Assembly (NCBI GenBank): GCA_907165275.2
Contig: OU015669.1
Span: 890,501 to 954,500 of the forward strand
Source: Zygaena filipendulae
Lineage: Eukaryota; Arthropoda; Insecta; Lepidoptera; Zygaenidae
DNA length: 64,000 nt
Direction: 5' to 3'
Positions 1 to 9,926 of this stretch are shown piece by piece. Position 1 is the stretch's first letter. Each line of letters starts with the position of its first letter. Below the pieces are notes generated by a model that made no database searches, was not told the origin of the DNA, and was given only the letters and a program-made list of their open reading frames with translations. Made by a program: the position numbers and the translations under genes.

Positions 1-255
1 GCTAGTTAACTAAATTTTGGTTTTTAGTCCGTCATGTAGATTAAATTTTTATTGGAAAATATTGGACACGTATTTTTCTTTTTCTTACGTAATCTAAAAA
101 TTAAGGCGATACATTGAGTCATTATCCGGTACAGTTTATACGGGGCTCATACCGTTTAATGACGTCATAAGCCCGTACTCCTAAACTTTAATTTGATTAT
201 ATTTGTAAAACAAAAATATACGTGTCTGTAATTTCGTTACTTTGTCCGATTTCAT
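1..255 (+). mobile_element. CRE-MITE family, diverged member at window edge
   Basis: TTTTTAGTCCGTCATGTAGA, ATATTGGACACG and TAATGACGTCATAAG occur in the family order, but the spacing and about a quarter of the bases differ. The left end may be cut by the window. Confidence 0.5.
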
Positions 256-316
256 ATAGCTCTGCGTGCACTATCCGCACCGCCCGCACCCTACACCGGC
301 ATTTATGAGCAATGAG

Positions 317-646
317 AATAGGGATGTGGACTACTATTGAAAATCAAAATTCTAATTAGTCCATCAGTTAGAAAATAAAAAAACAATAGACACGTATTTT
401 TTGCTTTTTTAAATAAGTTAAAATATACAGAGATAAAGCGCATTAAAGTTTAGGATGAGGAGGTCGTGACGTCACTAACCGCAAAACCGCCATACAAACT
501 GTCAGAATAGTGACGTCACGCGAAATTTCAACTCAATATATCGCCGTTATTTTTTGATTAGGTAAAAAAAGAAAAAATACGTGTCCAATATTTTTTTATA
601 ATCTACAAGACGGACTAAAAAATAAAAATTAGTCAACATGCCCATT
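317..646 (-). mobile_element. CRE-MITE family, full copy (330 bp)
   Basis: Ends AATAGGGATGTGGACTA and TAGTCAACATGCCCATT form imperfect terminal inverted repeats. It contains two perfect TGACGTCA palindromes. Six near-full members of this family occur in the window. No coding frame; the target duplication is not clear. Confidence 0.75.
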
Positions 647-792
647 TTGCGTGTGCGGGGCGGCGCGGGCCAGTGGACGCCTACCTTTAATGACGGACTA
701 ATTACAATTTAATTTTTAACCGACTCCCCAAAAAGGAGGAGGTTCTCAATTCGACGCGTTTTTTTTTTGTGTATCAGCTCAATCAGCCTCAC

Positions 793-932
793 CGAGATGG
801 CGCTGCGCGTCGTCCAGGCCGGCGGCGAGCGCGCGGGCGAAGTCCCCGGCGGCGGCGGCGATGGCGGCGCGGCGCTGCGCCGCCGCCTCGCGGTACTCGC
901 GCGTCACCTGCAGGTTGCTGCTCTCCACCGAC
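793..932 (-). CDS. Klp61F: kinesin-5 exon 10 (stalk), last exon in window
   Basis: Phase-compatible with exon 9 (CG|G). Gives [20 protein letters not shown] and an Ala-rich helix ending DDAQRHL, then donor GTGAGG. It ends in phase 1, so another exon must follow left of the window. Confidence 0.82.
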
Positions 933-3900
933 CTAACAAGTTCATTGTTCATTATTTATTTTATTCTATTTTATTTTATTTTACTTTATTCGGAAAATCA
1001 ACAGCTACAAAAATATAATGAACATTTGAGTGTCAAACAAAAGAGCCGATTACAGATTTTCGCACATGGCTAGTGGAATAATAAACAAAAACATCAATTG
1101 CTCAATAGGCAGCAGCAACTTACACAGTGGGAACCAAGTCCGACCATGTATTATCGCCTCGCCGACTCACAGCTAGTGTTAAACAAATCAAAGTCATATT
1201 CTTTGGATAATTTGTTCAAATTTTGTCACTTTATTGTCAATTTATTTATAATTTACTAGCTGTCCCCCGCGACATTCATCCGCGGTAATTTCGGAGTTCC
1301 CGCGGAGGTTGCGGGAAAAAAGTACTCTAGGTCCTTCAGTTCCCGAGGGAATTCCGGGATAAAAACTATCCCATCTTTTAAGTTGGACCATATTATAAAT
1401 GGTTGCAAAATTTTATCAAAATCCGTTCAGCAGTTTCGGAGTCCATCGCGGACAAACAACGTGACACGTGATTTATATATATTAAATTAGATAAGAATAT
1501 AATATTTGGTATAGCTTGTCTAAACTAAAATGACGCGCCCCACTACTCAATAAGCAGTTTCAGATGTGCGAGATCATGTATTGATAATATCTCTTTAATA
1601 GTGCGTCTGCGGCGACAGTATTGCGCACTTGTGATGAATATATTGTAGACAAACCAGATTTATATGTACGACTATGTACTATGTATATATACGACTATCC
1701 GATATTTTAACGGTTGTGCGTGTGCATGACATATGAGTGTGCAGGAATTCGCATGTGCGTATGCGAGTGCGTGCGTGTGTATACGTGCGAGCTTGCGTGT
1801 GTGTGTATGTGAATGCGTACGTGTGTACGTGCGTGGTGTGTGTCTGTGTGTATGCGTGCGGCGTGCGTGTTTGTGTGTGTTTCTGTTTCTGTATGCGTGC
1901 GAGCGTGCGTGTCTATGTGAGTGCGTGCGTGTGTGTCTGTTTGTGTGTATGCATGCGAGCGTGCGTGTGCACGCGTGTGTAGGGTGTGTGTCTGTGTTTG
2001 TGTGTATGCGTGCGCGTGCGTGTGCATGGGGCGGGTGTGTATGTATCTGTGTGTATACGTGCGAGCGTGTGAGCGTGCGTGTGCGTGTGCGTGTGCGTGG
2101 GGGGGGGGGGGGGGGTGGTGCTCACCGGCGCCGCTCGACGGTGTCGTGCAGGCGCGCCACGTGCGCGGAGGCGGTGTCGGCGGCGGCGAGCAGCTCGCGC
2201 GCGGCCGCGCTCAGCTTGGTCTCCGTCTCGCTGTGCGCCGCCACCAGGTGCTGCTGCTCCTCGCACTGCTGCCGCGCCTCCAGCAGCACCTGCGGGGGGA
2301 CGGCAACGATAGGTACACTAACGCTGAAAGAGTTTTATTCAAAACTAGCCGTCCCCGCGGTCTTCTCTGTACCCCTGACAAGGTGTGTGCAAAAACTCAT
2401 GATCGCTTGTGTAGTTAAGGCGTGATAGCGTAACAAACAATAGTACATTGTTATCCTAGGGGTGAAAGTAACTTATTTAGTCCCGAGACGGGGTTTGGCG
2501 CCCGAGCGTAGCGAGGGCGCCTATAGATCGAGGGACTAAATAAGTCTTTCTCCCGAGGGTAACACTGTGCTTTTCATTACGAATGCAAGGAAAGTCAAAA
2601 TAAAAATAGGAATTAGCTAAAGAAAAAATGAGTGAAGATCGGATAGTCGTTTGACACTTTCCCACCTATTTCTTTTTCTTTGGCCAGCTAGCTATTCAGC
2701 CAGTATTTTTTATTTACATTGTGGCGACCTAAAAAAAATATTATCTTTAATTATTAAGTATTAATTTAAAAAAATAAAAAAATATAAATAGGAATTAGCT
2801 TAAGAAAAAGTGAGTGAATTTTATTTTAATTAATACCTACTTAAACTTTACGTTATTTCAATTTTACATCGCGCTGGCTGTATAGAAAGTTGAAACATGG
2901 TTCAATAGAAATGTGAAAATAGACCTAGTTTTTTTTAAATAATTTGACAGTTGTCAGTTGAAAGCGATTCTCCCTAGGGCTGAAAAGGGTTACTTTCAAC
3001 CCGCTTCTCAGGCAACTTCAGACCTACTTTCCGAGTATGAGTAATGAAAAATAATAAACAACACACACTCACTATCACATTTATAAGGACTGCTGCAGCG
3101 GTTTCACCACCCGATTATATTTCAGAGTTCCCGCGAAAATTCCGGGATAAAAAGCACCCTACGTGTTTAATATTCTGCTGTATAAAGTGTATTACTGTAA
3201 AGTTTCATTAAAATCCATTCAGTCGTTTTTGCGTGAGAGTAACAAACATTTATACATACAAACCTTCCCGTTTATAATATTAGTAAAGATACCTATATAT
3301 TCTTACATTTTCAGTAGTAGCCAGCTTCTCTTTAGTGGTAAGCAGTTGGGTCTTGGTGCAGGAGAGCTCGCTCTCTTTGACCTGCAACGTCTGGTTGATC
3401 TCCCCGAAGACTGACTCCATGCGGTCCCTTTCCTCCTCCATGGCGCGTTTCTTCAGCAACAGCTCTTGGATCTCTTTGCGCTGCTCCTCTTGCTTCAAGG
3501 TCATCTCAGCGAACGTTTCGTTGGCTAAGTATACACCTGGAAACCAATCATGAAATACTCAATTTTGTAGTAAAATTCAGATTTAAATTAATTTCTTTAA
3601 AAAAATACGTGAATGTCGTGGAACACTTGGTTGAATGAGGTTTTTTTCTATTTTAAACAGAGTCCATTAAGTTTGTTATGCGTGAAAAGAGGCAAAAATA
3701 AAAAATAAAATATATGTAATACAAAAATAATGTTTTTCTGTAAAAAGGAGATATATTAAGTTGAAATGTCGCGTGACGTCAGGCTATGCTACAGTTTATA
3801 GCACGTTGTGACGTCAAGAGCAGGCACTCCTAAACTTTAAAGCATTGTCATCTCACAGGTTTTGACCTAGTTTGAGAGTCAGGGGACATAATCTCATGTT

Positions 3901-6900
3901 GACCCAATACAGTCATGTCGAATAAAGTTTAATGTCTGTATGCTGTCTTTCTGTACTGGCTTTTGCAAATAAATAAATTATTATTATTATATCTTAGTAT
4001 TTTTTCAATAATTTGATTTCTGATTAATTTCGTGGCGCGTTACGCGCCTCGTTGTGCTCACACAACGCGCAGTGAACTAGCTCCGCTCACCGTTCTTGTC
4101 CCTGGCGGCTTGCAGGTCCCTCTTCAGGCGGTCGATCTCCTCGGCGTACTCCTTGAGGATCGCCTTCTTGGTCATCTTCTGGTTGATCTCCGGCTTGTTC
4201 TGTATGTTCTTGGCGCGGTGCGCGTACTCCAGCGTGCTCATCGTCTCCTCCAGGTCCTTGTGGCCGGGCGACACGGTCGCGATGATGGACGTCTTGGTGC
4301 GCCCGCCCAGCGACTCCTGCAGGATGCGCGTCAGCTTCGATTCTCTGGCGGGGTGGGTAATTGAGGGAAGTCGTTAATGACATATCTGTATGTTCGGAGT
4401 TCGGACATGGAACAAGTTCATCTTGCAATCTAGGAAGCTAATAATCATCGCGGAGATTTGAATATTAATTTTCCACTTACAAAAGTTAAATACTAATTCA
4501 GTTAGTTTAGTAGTAGTAGATTGGGAGTGGGACTGGGAGGGGTACCTGTAGGGTATGTGCGGGTGCCGCTCCACGAGCGCCGTGATGACCCTGCCCAGGG
4601 TCAGCAGCGACTGGTTGATGTTGACGCACTCGCGCGCGCGCTCCCTCTTGGCGGGGTTGTCGGAGCCCGCCTTGCTGATGTTCTCCGAGCCGGCTAGATC
4701 CACCAGGTTCAGCTTGCCGATCTTCACCAGCTCCTCGCCCTCGGGGCTGTTCTCCTTCATGTGCACCACGATCGTGAACACCGTGTGCGAACGGCTGTTG
4801 GTGGTCAAGTTACGTTTTAAATCAAAATAAATAAATTTTGTGAAAATAACGATATGAGCAATACTGGTCGAATTCTACCAACATTTAGGCACATTTATGA
4901 CATCTATGAACTTCTGCAGAATGATATTACACAATAAAATATGAATATACAATACATATTTGGATATGCCTCCTCAAAAAGTTTGTTAAACATTGCAGTA
5001 ACCAAGATTATGTCGTTTTGAAAATTCTTACAGTAAAATAAAAACTTTATCCAGAAACCTAGAGGAAACATAAACAAATAAAATTCAACAATCAATTATG
5101 GCTAATGTAATTAATTTGTATGTACAATCAGATAGGAAATAATAATTACTACTGCTATGATATTCAACAATTTTAGAGCAAACTTACGAAGATCGATTCA
5201 TTTGTTTGCAATTTTGATTGCTGCAATGTTTAAAATAATATTTTTAAAATCATAATAATTACAATAATAGGTAGATAATTAGGTATACAGCCATAATGCC
5301 TGCCGTTTTCGGGTTTAAACCCGATAAAAGACCGTAAAAGGCTGGCATTTATCGGGTTTAAACCAATGAATTGTAAAACGGAGCTAAATAGTCTAGTTTC
5401 AAGTTCAATTCTTCATCTTTGGAACGCTTCCGAATCAGTTATTTACAGTCATTAGCAAAAATTGATGAAAATGACTATACAATAGTAAACTTTAATTTTC
5501 TTTAGATTGTGTGAAGTTTTCGTATTTTCTTGTCACATACCTCGATTGCGCGTTCATGAGCGTCGACGCGACCCTCTTCCTCTCTTGCCCTTGCGCCATT
5601 ATCTTGTACACCTCATTCTTATTGTACACCTGATAAAATACTTTATGTCAAAAACAAACGTTTTCTATGGTTTTACCGTACTTGAGTATCCTTACATATT
5701 ATAACACACACACTACAACTGGGGACAGCTGGTTTTATATAAGATTCTTAAAAACTTTTCATATATTAGTCTGGTTTCAAAATTAAGGCATTTTAAAAGC
5801 TTTCCAGCTCTGAAAACACTGCCTATAAAGATGCATATTTTTTTTCCTAAGTGATATAGGTGCCCAAGGGATAAATCATTATAATACAATCTAGCCTAAC
5901 GACTAAAGCGTGTACTAGACTGTTATAGACAAGCCTGCCCACAAGGTGACCTTGGCGGAGGCTGGTTTAAAACCACCGTTGGTCGCCTTAATTTCGTTGC
6001 AAACAACCGTCCGCACTGTTTTAAACCACTGTTGAAAACTTCGGTTCGGTTCTTGTTTACAACAGTCTGGTACACGCTTATCTACAGACATTGAGCGTGC
6101 CCGACACGTTCCGTTACAGACACCAACAGAACGCCGACCGACACCGTCTATTTACAAAAGAAGTCTGCACGGTGCCGATGCCCTATTCACACAGCTCGGC
6201 ATGTAGCCACTGACATGAACCGGGTTGACGAAATATTCATTCCCCGAACACCGGCCGGGTACGGCCCGTGTCTGTCGGCGTCTGCGCGGCCGTGTTACGA
6301 TAGATGTGAATACGTTTACTCGCACTGTACCTATTGGAGAATATTATTTTGTCTGCGACAGAAAGTGTCGGACACGCTCAATGACTGTAGATATATAAAC
6401 GATTAGACGATAACGATAGCCGTTGCTCCTGCGGCAAATCCCATATTGACGCGGGGTAACGGCTATCTATATATAAAAAATCCTTTGTCCTGAATGACTG
6501 ATGGATCAACACACAGCCTGAACCGCTGATCGTAGAGACCTGAAACTAAACTTGGAGGGTGTGTTCTTTATATGAGATTAGAATAGATCCGATTAGAAAG
6601 GATTTTTTAAAATTCAACCCCTAAGGAAAAGTTTGTATGGAACAATTCCGCGGGAACTTCGAGATTATCGCGGGTGAAACCGCGCAGGACAGCGGCTAGT
6701 GAATAGATAAAATAGAATTGTTCACCGTAATCTCTTCCAGGCCGTTGACGATGTTGGAGCCCTTCCTGGTGACGTCCTCGTATATCCTCAGCTTGGAGTT
6801 GTCCTCGCAGGACGAGAGCAGGTCGAACAGCTCTTCGTTGTAGAGCTCCAGGTAGGAGACGCGCACCGTGTACTCCGTGTTCGAGATGCGCAACTCGTCG

Positions 6901-9712
6901 AACAGTTGGCTGAGGGCGCGCGGGATGATGCCCGCCAGCGGGTCCTGACACCACCACACACAGATAGACATACAGGTTTTATTTATCGTGTTTATACAAT
7001 TTTAGTTTGTATATATAAGTAGTATAATATATTATATGTAATAAATATGTAGTATAGTATATAACATGTTTACTTGGCTTCCAAGGCACAACTTTATATT
7101 ATAGCTTGCTAGGTATCAAGTAGATCAGCTGTTGTGAAGTGGATATATTATATTATTTTATATTATATTGAATACAAATTTATCATCTTTAATATCCTAA
7201 CTGTTATAAATGTGAGAGTGTTTATTTTTTAAGTCATAGGGGGCAAACGGGCAAGTGGTACACCTGATGGTAAGTGATTACCGCCGCCCATAGACATCTA
7301 AAACACCAGAAGGTTTGCAGGTGCATTGCCGACCTGGAATGGGGATGGCAACTGGCTTTCAAGTGGGGATGCCGGAACACACCGTTAGGTGCTTGGCGAC
7401 AGATTTGCAACTTGAAGGTGGTAGCTAGCCAGCCGGGCACTAGAGAGCGCCCTACCACCATGCTATGGTTTCGTCACGATGTTTTCCTTCACCGTCAGCT
7501 CAAGCTCATTGTTAGGGTTTGAACCTACGCCTTGCGGCGTTTGATCCGAACGCACCAACCACTGAGCTATCATCGCTGTATTTATTTGCTTGTGACGCTT
7601 TCACGCTTCAACAATTCAACTGATCATGATGCAATTTTGTATACACATTGTCAAGGGTACAAAGAAGGAAAAAATGCATACTCACATGCTGCCAGTGTGT
7701 CTCATCGCCCACGCTCTCGCCCACCATGGTGTGCGTCTTGCCGGTGCCCGTCTGACCATACGCGAACACTGTACAGTTGTATCCGGCGAGCACCTCTTCG
7801 ATAAGAGGGCTCACCACGTCCTGGTAAACTTCCACCTGCACATTAAACACAAATACAATCACTCACAGAACTGATGACCGATGAAGCAAGGAAGTTCTCG
7901 AGTGGCGACCACGACCAGAAGACGCGGTGTGGGTGTAGGCACACTACAAAGTGACCGATGACTTGGTGTAGGTTGCAGGACGCCATTGGATGCGGGAAGC
8001 GCAGTAGCAGTTGTTGTGGCGATCCTTGGGAGAGGCCTATGTCCAGCAGTGGACGTTTTTGGACTGATAATATTATAATGATGATGATGATGAAAAAATG
8101 CACTGTACTGCCAACAAAGCTAACCTGTTTAGCATAAGGTCCAAATGCTCTGTCAAATGTGAACTTTTTTGTGTGTGAGGTCTGCTGTGACTGGCGAACA
8201 ACCACTTCGCGGTTGTTCACCACCTCCACAACACCGAGTGACTTGATATCCTTCTCACGCTGGTTGAGAGGTCTGCACACAGAATAACGATAAATATGAA
8301 ATCAACTCTGCTTGTCTGTTACATTTTTACCTTACCTTTATGTCTTAACTACTCAAACTGAAATGAAATTTTGCAAACACTCAGGGATACAACAGACATA
8401 GGGTGCTTTTTATTTCGGTGTTTACAGCGAGTCTTTCAATAAGATGAGAAAGAAGACATTCATTATTAGTTATAAAACAGTTAAAAGCAGTTGTGACCTT
8501 TTCAATAAATATAATAAATTAATTTTCCTCCCCTATTACTTCCTCTTGTAGTATAGAAATTCCACAGTATTCAGAAGACATTGAATGAAATTAGGATGAA
8601 AATTAGTATGTCTACTAATTTTCATTCTATCCCATCATATAGTTTTGTTTACTAGGTCATAATTTTTTTAAATACATGGGAAATCACAACTAGCTGCTTG
8701 CGGAAACCTGGCAGTGAGTTGTGTTCTCTTTCAGTACCTAAGTATGAAGAAAGGGCTCCTGCTTGTATGTGACTATTTTTTTATCATCTTATGGGAAAAG
8801 TTTTTTCTGCACACTGCTACAACTTCTGTCCTTGTATGGTTAACACATTTCCTGTGCATGACTCATCGGTGATGCATTTTGAATTTCTTATTGTATGTGT
8901 ATGTCCCATGGGTCACATCAAACGTGCATGCCACATGGCTGGGACATGAAGGAAAGGGTGCGTATGTGCATGACCCACAGGTGTTTCAAGAAAGTTTTAG
9001 GTCGTAGTAGTAGTGGAAAATTAAATATAATGTAATTCCATATCATTTCTGTACATATCGTGACATATTATATTCTAAATTTGCTCTTACACATAAAGCG
9101 TCATACCCATAGTCCTAGCTACACATATTTATATATTATATGCTATATATACACTAATTCTTATTGGAAAAGTTCATGTTTTATTCAACATTGAAATACA
9201 TAAACTATACTTTTTGGTATAAAAAAACTGATTTTACTAAGACAATTCATGTTTATATTTCGTAACTTTTACCCAGATTTAGTTAGTTAGTAATTAGGTA
9301 CCTATTGAGTATCTACAGGTTTCAGATAAACAGTCAAATACCTACTTATGAAAAACTATTAGGTTTAAGTTGCCAAGAAACGTAAACAAATAGTTAAATA
9401 GCAACTAGCAAGTTGGATATTTCAGACTACATTTCTATAAATTATGAATAGAATAAAATAGATTTAACTTTAGAGGATACCGAACAAGTCAAGCATTCCG
9501 TAGGTAAATTTTGGCCTAATTTATAGTCAAAAACGTGTTTTGAACTGCTTATAAACACGTAAAGTTGACAATTGATGTTTGTGTAAATTTTATAATATTT
9601 AAGTATCAAATTAATTAGGTAAAGATAGTGGAATTGTTAAAATATACCTCAGCCTTACGAACACTTGTATGTTCTGATTTTTGTCCTTCCTGCATCCTTT
9701 TTCCAATGACAT
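793..9712 (-). CDS. Klp61F: Kinesin-5 (BimC/Eg5-type) mitotic motor, 5' part of gene, 10 exons
   Basis: Plus-end-directed spindle motor that, as a homotetramer, crosslinks and slides antiparallel microtubules. Exons, in transcription order: 9712-9648, 8272-8125, 7835-7686, 6944-6726, 5629-5541, 4794-4546, 4344-4091, 3536-3307, 2289-2126, 932-793. All junctions are GT-AG and the phases add up (1708 nt, about 569 residues). Motor domain is about residues 15-360: RPLNQRE near 23, P-loop GQTGTGKT at 98-105, switch I NAQSSRSH at 220-227, switch II DLAGSE at 256-261, [16 protein letters not shown] around 306-321, and neck [17 protein letters not shown] around 345-361. A coiled-coil stalk follows. 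The neck and the text around loop 5 (DPLAGIIPR) match kinesin-5 rather than other kinesins. The family is usually about 1000-1100 residues, so the rest of the stalk and the tail lie beyond the left edge. The start ATG is the first in exon 1, with [12 protein letters not shown] just after it as in the family. Exon-by-exon protein continuity makes the call firm; the symbol is by orthology. Confidence 0.95.
1255..1492 (-). repeat. Helitron-like copy in kinesin-5 intron 9
   Basis: ACTAGCTGTCCCCCGCGACA through ATATATATTAAATTAG. It belongs to the subfamily with GTCCATCGCGGACAAACAAC, shared with copies at 38.6-38.9 kb. Confidence 0.7.
1713..2115. repeat. GT/GC-rich satellite tract ending in G17
   Basis: Degenerate GTGTGC/GCGTGCGAGC repeats for 400 bp, then an uninterrupted run of 17 G (2099-2115). 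In the transcript of kinesin-5 this reads C17 followed by CA-rich repeat, directly after the exon 9 donor. The long open frames here are products of the repeat and not genes. Confidence 0.85.
2126..2289 (-). CDS. Klp61F: kinesin-5 exon 9 (stalk)
   Basis: Open in phase 0, giving [15 protein letters not shown] through [11 protein letters not shown]. Coiled-coil character and position match the Eg5 stalk. Very GC-rich and Ala/Glu-rich. Acceptor CCCCGCAG, donor GTGAGC. The intron begins 9 bp before a run of 17 C (in transcript sense). Confidence 0.88.
2345..2440 (-). repeat. Helitron-like fragment
   Basis: ACTAGCCGTCCCCGCGG joins straight to TCTTCTCTGTACCCCTGACA and AGGCGTGATAGCGTAACAAA; the middle of the element is deleted. 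Confidence 0.6.
2455..3002. mobile_element. candidate MITE in kinesin-5 intron 8
   Basis: GGGGTGAAAGTAAC (about 2459) and GTTACTTTCAACCC (about 2988) are nearly inverted. Just inside the left end, TTATTTAGTCCCGAG and GGGACTAAATAA form a second inverted pair (2474-2546). The interior has a direct repeat of AGGAATTAGCT (2608, 2789). Family unknown. Confidence 0.35.
3091..3295 (-). repeat. Helitron-like copy abutting kinesin-5 exon 8 donor
   Basis: GCAGCGGTTTCACCACC through CGTTTATAATATTAGTAAAG. It ends about 10 bp from the splice donor at 3301-3306. Confidence 0.65.
3307..3536 (-). CDS. Klp61F: kinesin-5 exon 8 (stalk)
   Basis: Starts by completing [10 protein letters not shown], the usual kinesin-5 neck/stalk junction, then runs as a Glu/Lys/Gln-rich coiled coil to [13 protein letters not shown]. 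Its donor GTAAGA lies about 10 bp from the end of a Helitron-like copy. Confidence 0.92.
3743..3850 (+). mobile_element. CRE-MITE family fragment
   Basis: ATATTAAGTTGAAATGTCGC, GTGACGTCAGGC and GTGACGTCAAGAG, then CTCCTAAACTTTAAAGC. Most like the diverged member at 1-255. Confidence 0.5.
3866..3994 (+). mobile_element. short retroposon 3' end with ATT tail
   Basis: Ends TTTTGCAAATAAATAAATTA followed by an ATT run, as expected of a LINE or SINE 3' end. Family not identified. Confidence 0.4.
4091..4344 (-). CDS. Klp61F: kinesin-5 exon 7 (end of motor, neck)
   Basis: Finishes the motor ([34 protein letters not shown]) and runs through the neck linker [12 protein letters not shown] into a charged coiled coil. 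Confidence 0.96.
4546..4794 (-). CDS. Klp61F: kinesin-5 exon 6 (switch I/II)
   Basis: Begins inside NAQSSRSHTVF and contains [18 protein letters not shown] and [18 protein letters not shown]. These are the most conserved kinesin-5 blocks. Acceptor CCAACAG, donor GTACCC. Confidence 0.96.
4795..5540 (-). other. kinesin-5 intron 5 with a small palindromic segment
   Basis: Plain AT-rich intron except for 5309-5357. There the palindrome CGGGTTTAAACCCG is followed by an inverted copy (TTTATCGGGTTTAAACC) 20 bp on. This could be the core of a short fold-back element; no wider copy was seen in the window. Confidence 0.4.
5541..5629 (-). CDS. Klp61F: kinesin-5 exon 5
   Basis: Encodes [20 protein letters not shown] through TLMNAQS and two bases of the next Ser codon. 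It carries the first half of switch I. At 89 nt it is found only because the phase must bridge EEIT and SRSHTVF. Confidence 0.93.
6079..6398. mobile_element. MITE with CTACAGACATTGAGC inverted ends
   Basis: TATCTACAGACATTGAGCGT at the left, ACGCTCAATGACTGTAGATA at the right. The interior has CCGGCCGGGTACGGCCCGTG. Related to 62618-62952 along its length. Confidence 0.7.
6464..6700 (+). repeat. Helitron-like copy ending 20 bp from kinesin-5 exon 4
   Basis: Subfamily with TCCTGAATGACTGATGGATC at the 5' part; it ends GGTGAAACCGCGCAGGAC then CTAGT. The same subfamily recurs at 51945-52223. Confidence 0.7.
6726..6944 (-). CDS. Klp61F: kinesin-5 exon 4
   Basis: Seventy-three codons from [15 protein letters not shown] to NGLEEIT, including [15 protein letters not shown], the standard kinesin motor segment. 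Donor GTGAAC is fixed by the next exon beginning VYNKNEV. Confidence 0.95.
7003..7150 (+). mobile_element. tRNA-derived SINE, 3' part, diverged
   Basis: TTACTTGGCTTCCAAGGCAC through GTTGTGAAGTGGATATATTA, matching the 3' body of the SINE at 22006-22262. Confidence 0.5.
7230..7582 (-). mobile_element. tRNA-derived SINE in kinesin-5 intron 3
   Basis: Read on the minus strand, the head has TAGCTCAGTGGTTGG (A box) and GGTTCAAACCC (B box). The body ends in CAGGTGTACCACTTGCCCGT. The tRNA likeness covers only the 5' 70 bases, so it is a retroposon and not a tRNA gene. Confidence 0.7.
7686..7835 (-). CDS. Klp61F: kinesin-5 exon 3 (P-loop)
   Basis: Fifty codons in phase 0. Contains [20 protein letters not shown], the nucleotide-binding Walker A loop of kinesins, and ends in loop 5 (ETHWQH). 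Loop 5 is where Eg5-selective inhibitors bind in vertebrates; its sequence here differs from the vertebrate one. Confidence 0.96.
7885..8098 (+). mobile_element. LINE 3' end, RTE-like, ATGATG tail
   Basis: CTTGGGAGAGGCCTATGTCC then AGCAGTGGACGTTTTTGG, followed by an ATG trinucleotide run. This phrase is common at LINE 3' ends in moth genomes (from memory). Confidence 0.55.
8125..8272 (-). CDS. Klp61F: kinesin-5 exon 2
   Basis: Completes the Arg codon, then PLNQREKD through [11 protein letters not shown]. Acceptor TGTGCAG, donor GTTAGC. This is the first beta-strand region of the motor, up to the segment before the P-loop exon. Confidence 0.93.
8273..9647 (-). other. kinesin-5 intron 1, no recognised element
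   Basis: AT-rich intron of 1375 bp. I see no repeat family or coding block in it. A stretch around 8890-8990 repeats CATG-type words (catgtccc, gtgcatg, catgaccc) without a regular period. Confidence 0.6.
9648..9712 (-). CDS. Klp61F: kinesin-5 exon 1 (start codon exon)
   Basis: ATG at 9712-9710. The exon encodes 21 residues ending in NIQVFVRL plus two bases of an Arg codon. The donor GTATAT follows CTGAG. A tempting earlier donor (GTAAGG) would break the RLRPLN motif, so this one was chosen. Confidence 0.9.
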
Positions 9713-9926
9713 CTTGGCACTTAACACATAAAATAACTTACAAACAAATTGTTTCACACAATTAAGTCGTTTTCTATATCAAAAATATTAATACAGAGAG
9801 TCAATAAAAATAAACGCCAAAAAAACATCACCATTGATCGTCCGACGTCCGTTGGAAATTATCGTTTCAAACTCGGTTCAAACAAAATTTTCAAATATCG
9901 TATACGATAATGTTGCCAGAATTGTG
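9713..9926 (-). promoter_or_regulatory. kinesin-5 upstream region with three TTTGAA motifs
   Basis: Only 214 bp separate the ATG from the left LTR at 9927. On the minus strand this piece has TTTGAA three times (9867-9872, 9878-9883, 9890-9895) and a TTTTTGGCG string near 9815. TTTGAA is the core of CHR elements in G2/M genes and TTTGGCG resembles E2F sites. Whether they act here is inference; no TATA box or start site was identified. Confidence 0.4.

Noticed and set aside
767..1018. Plus-strand frame of 83 codons
   Set aside because: Antisense of kinesin-5 exon 10, whose minus-strand frame, splice sites and phase fit the motor's stalk.
1707..2425. Long open frames of up to 230 codons on both strands
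   Set aside because: They are translations of the GT/GC repeat tract (Cys/Val/Arg or His/Thr runs) plus antisense of a kinesin-5 exon; no protein features.
4032..4377. Plus-strand frames over 90 codons
   Set aside because: Shadows of kinesin-5 exon 7 on the other strand.
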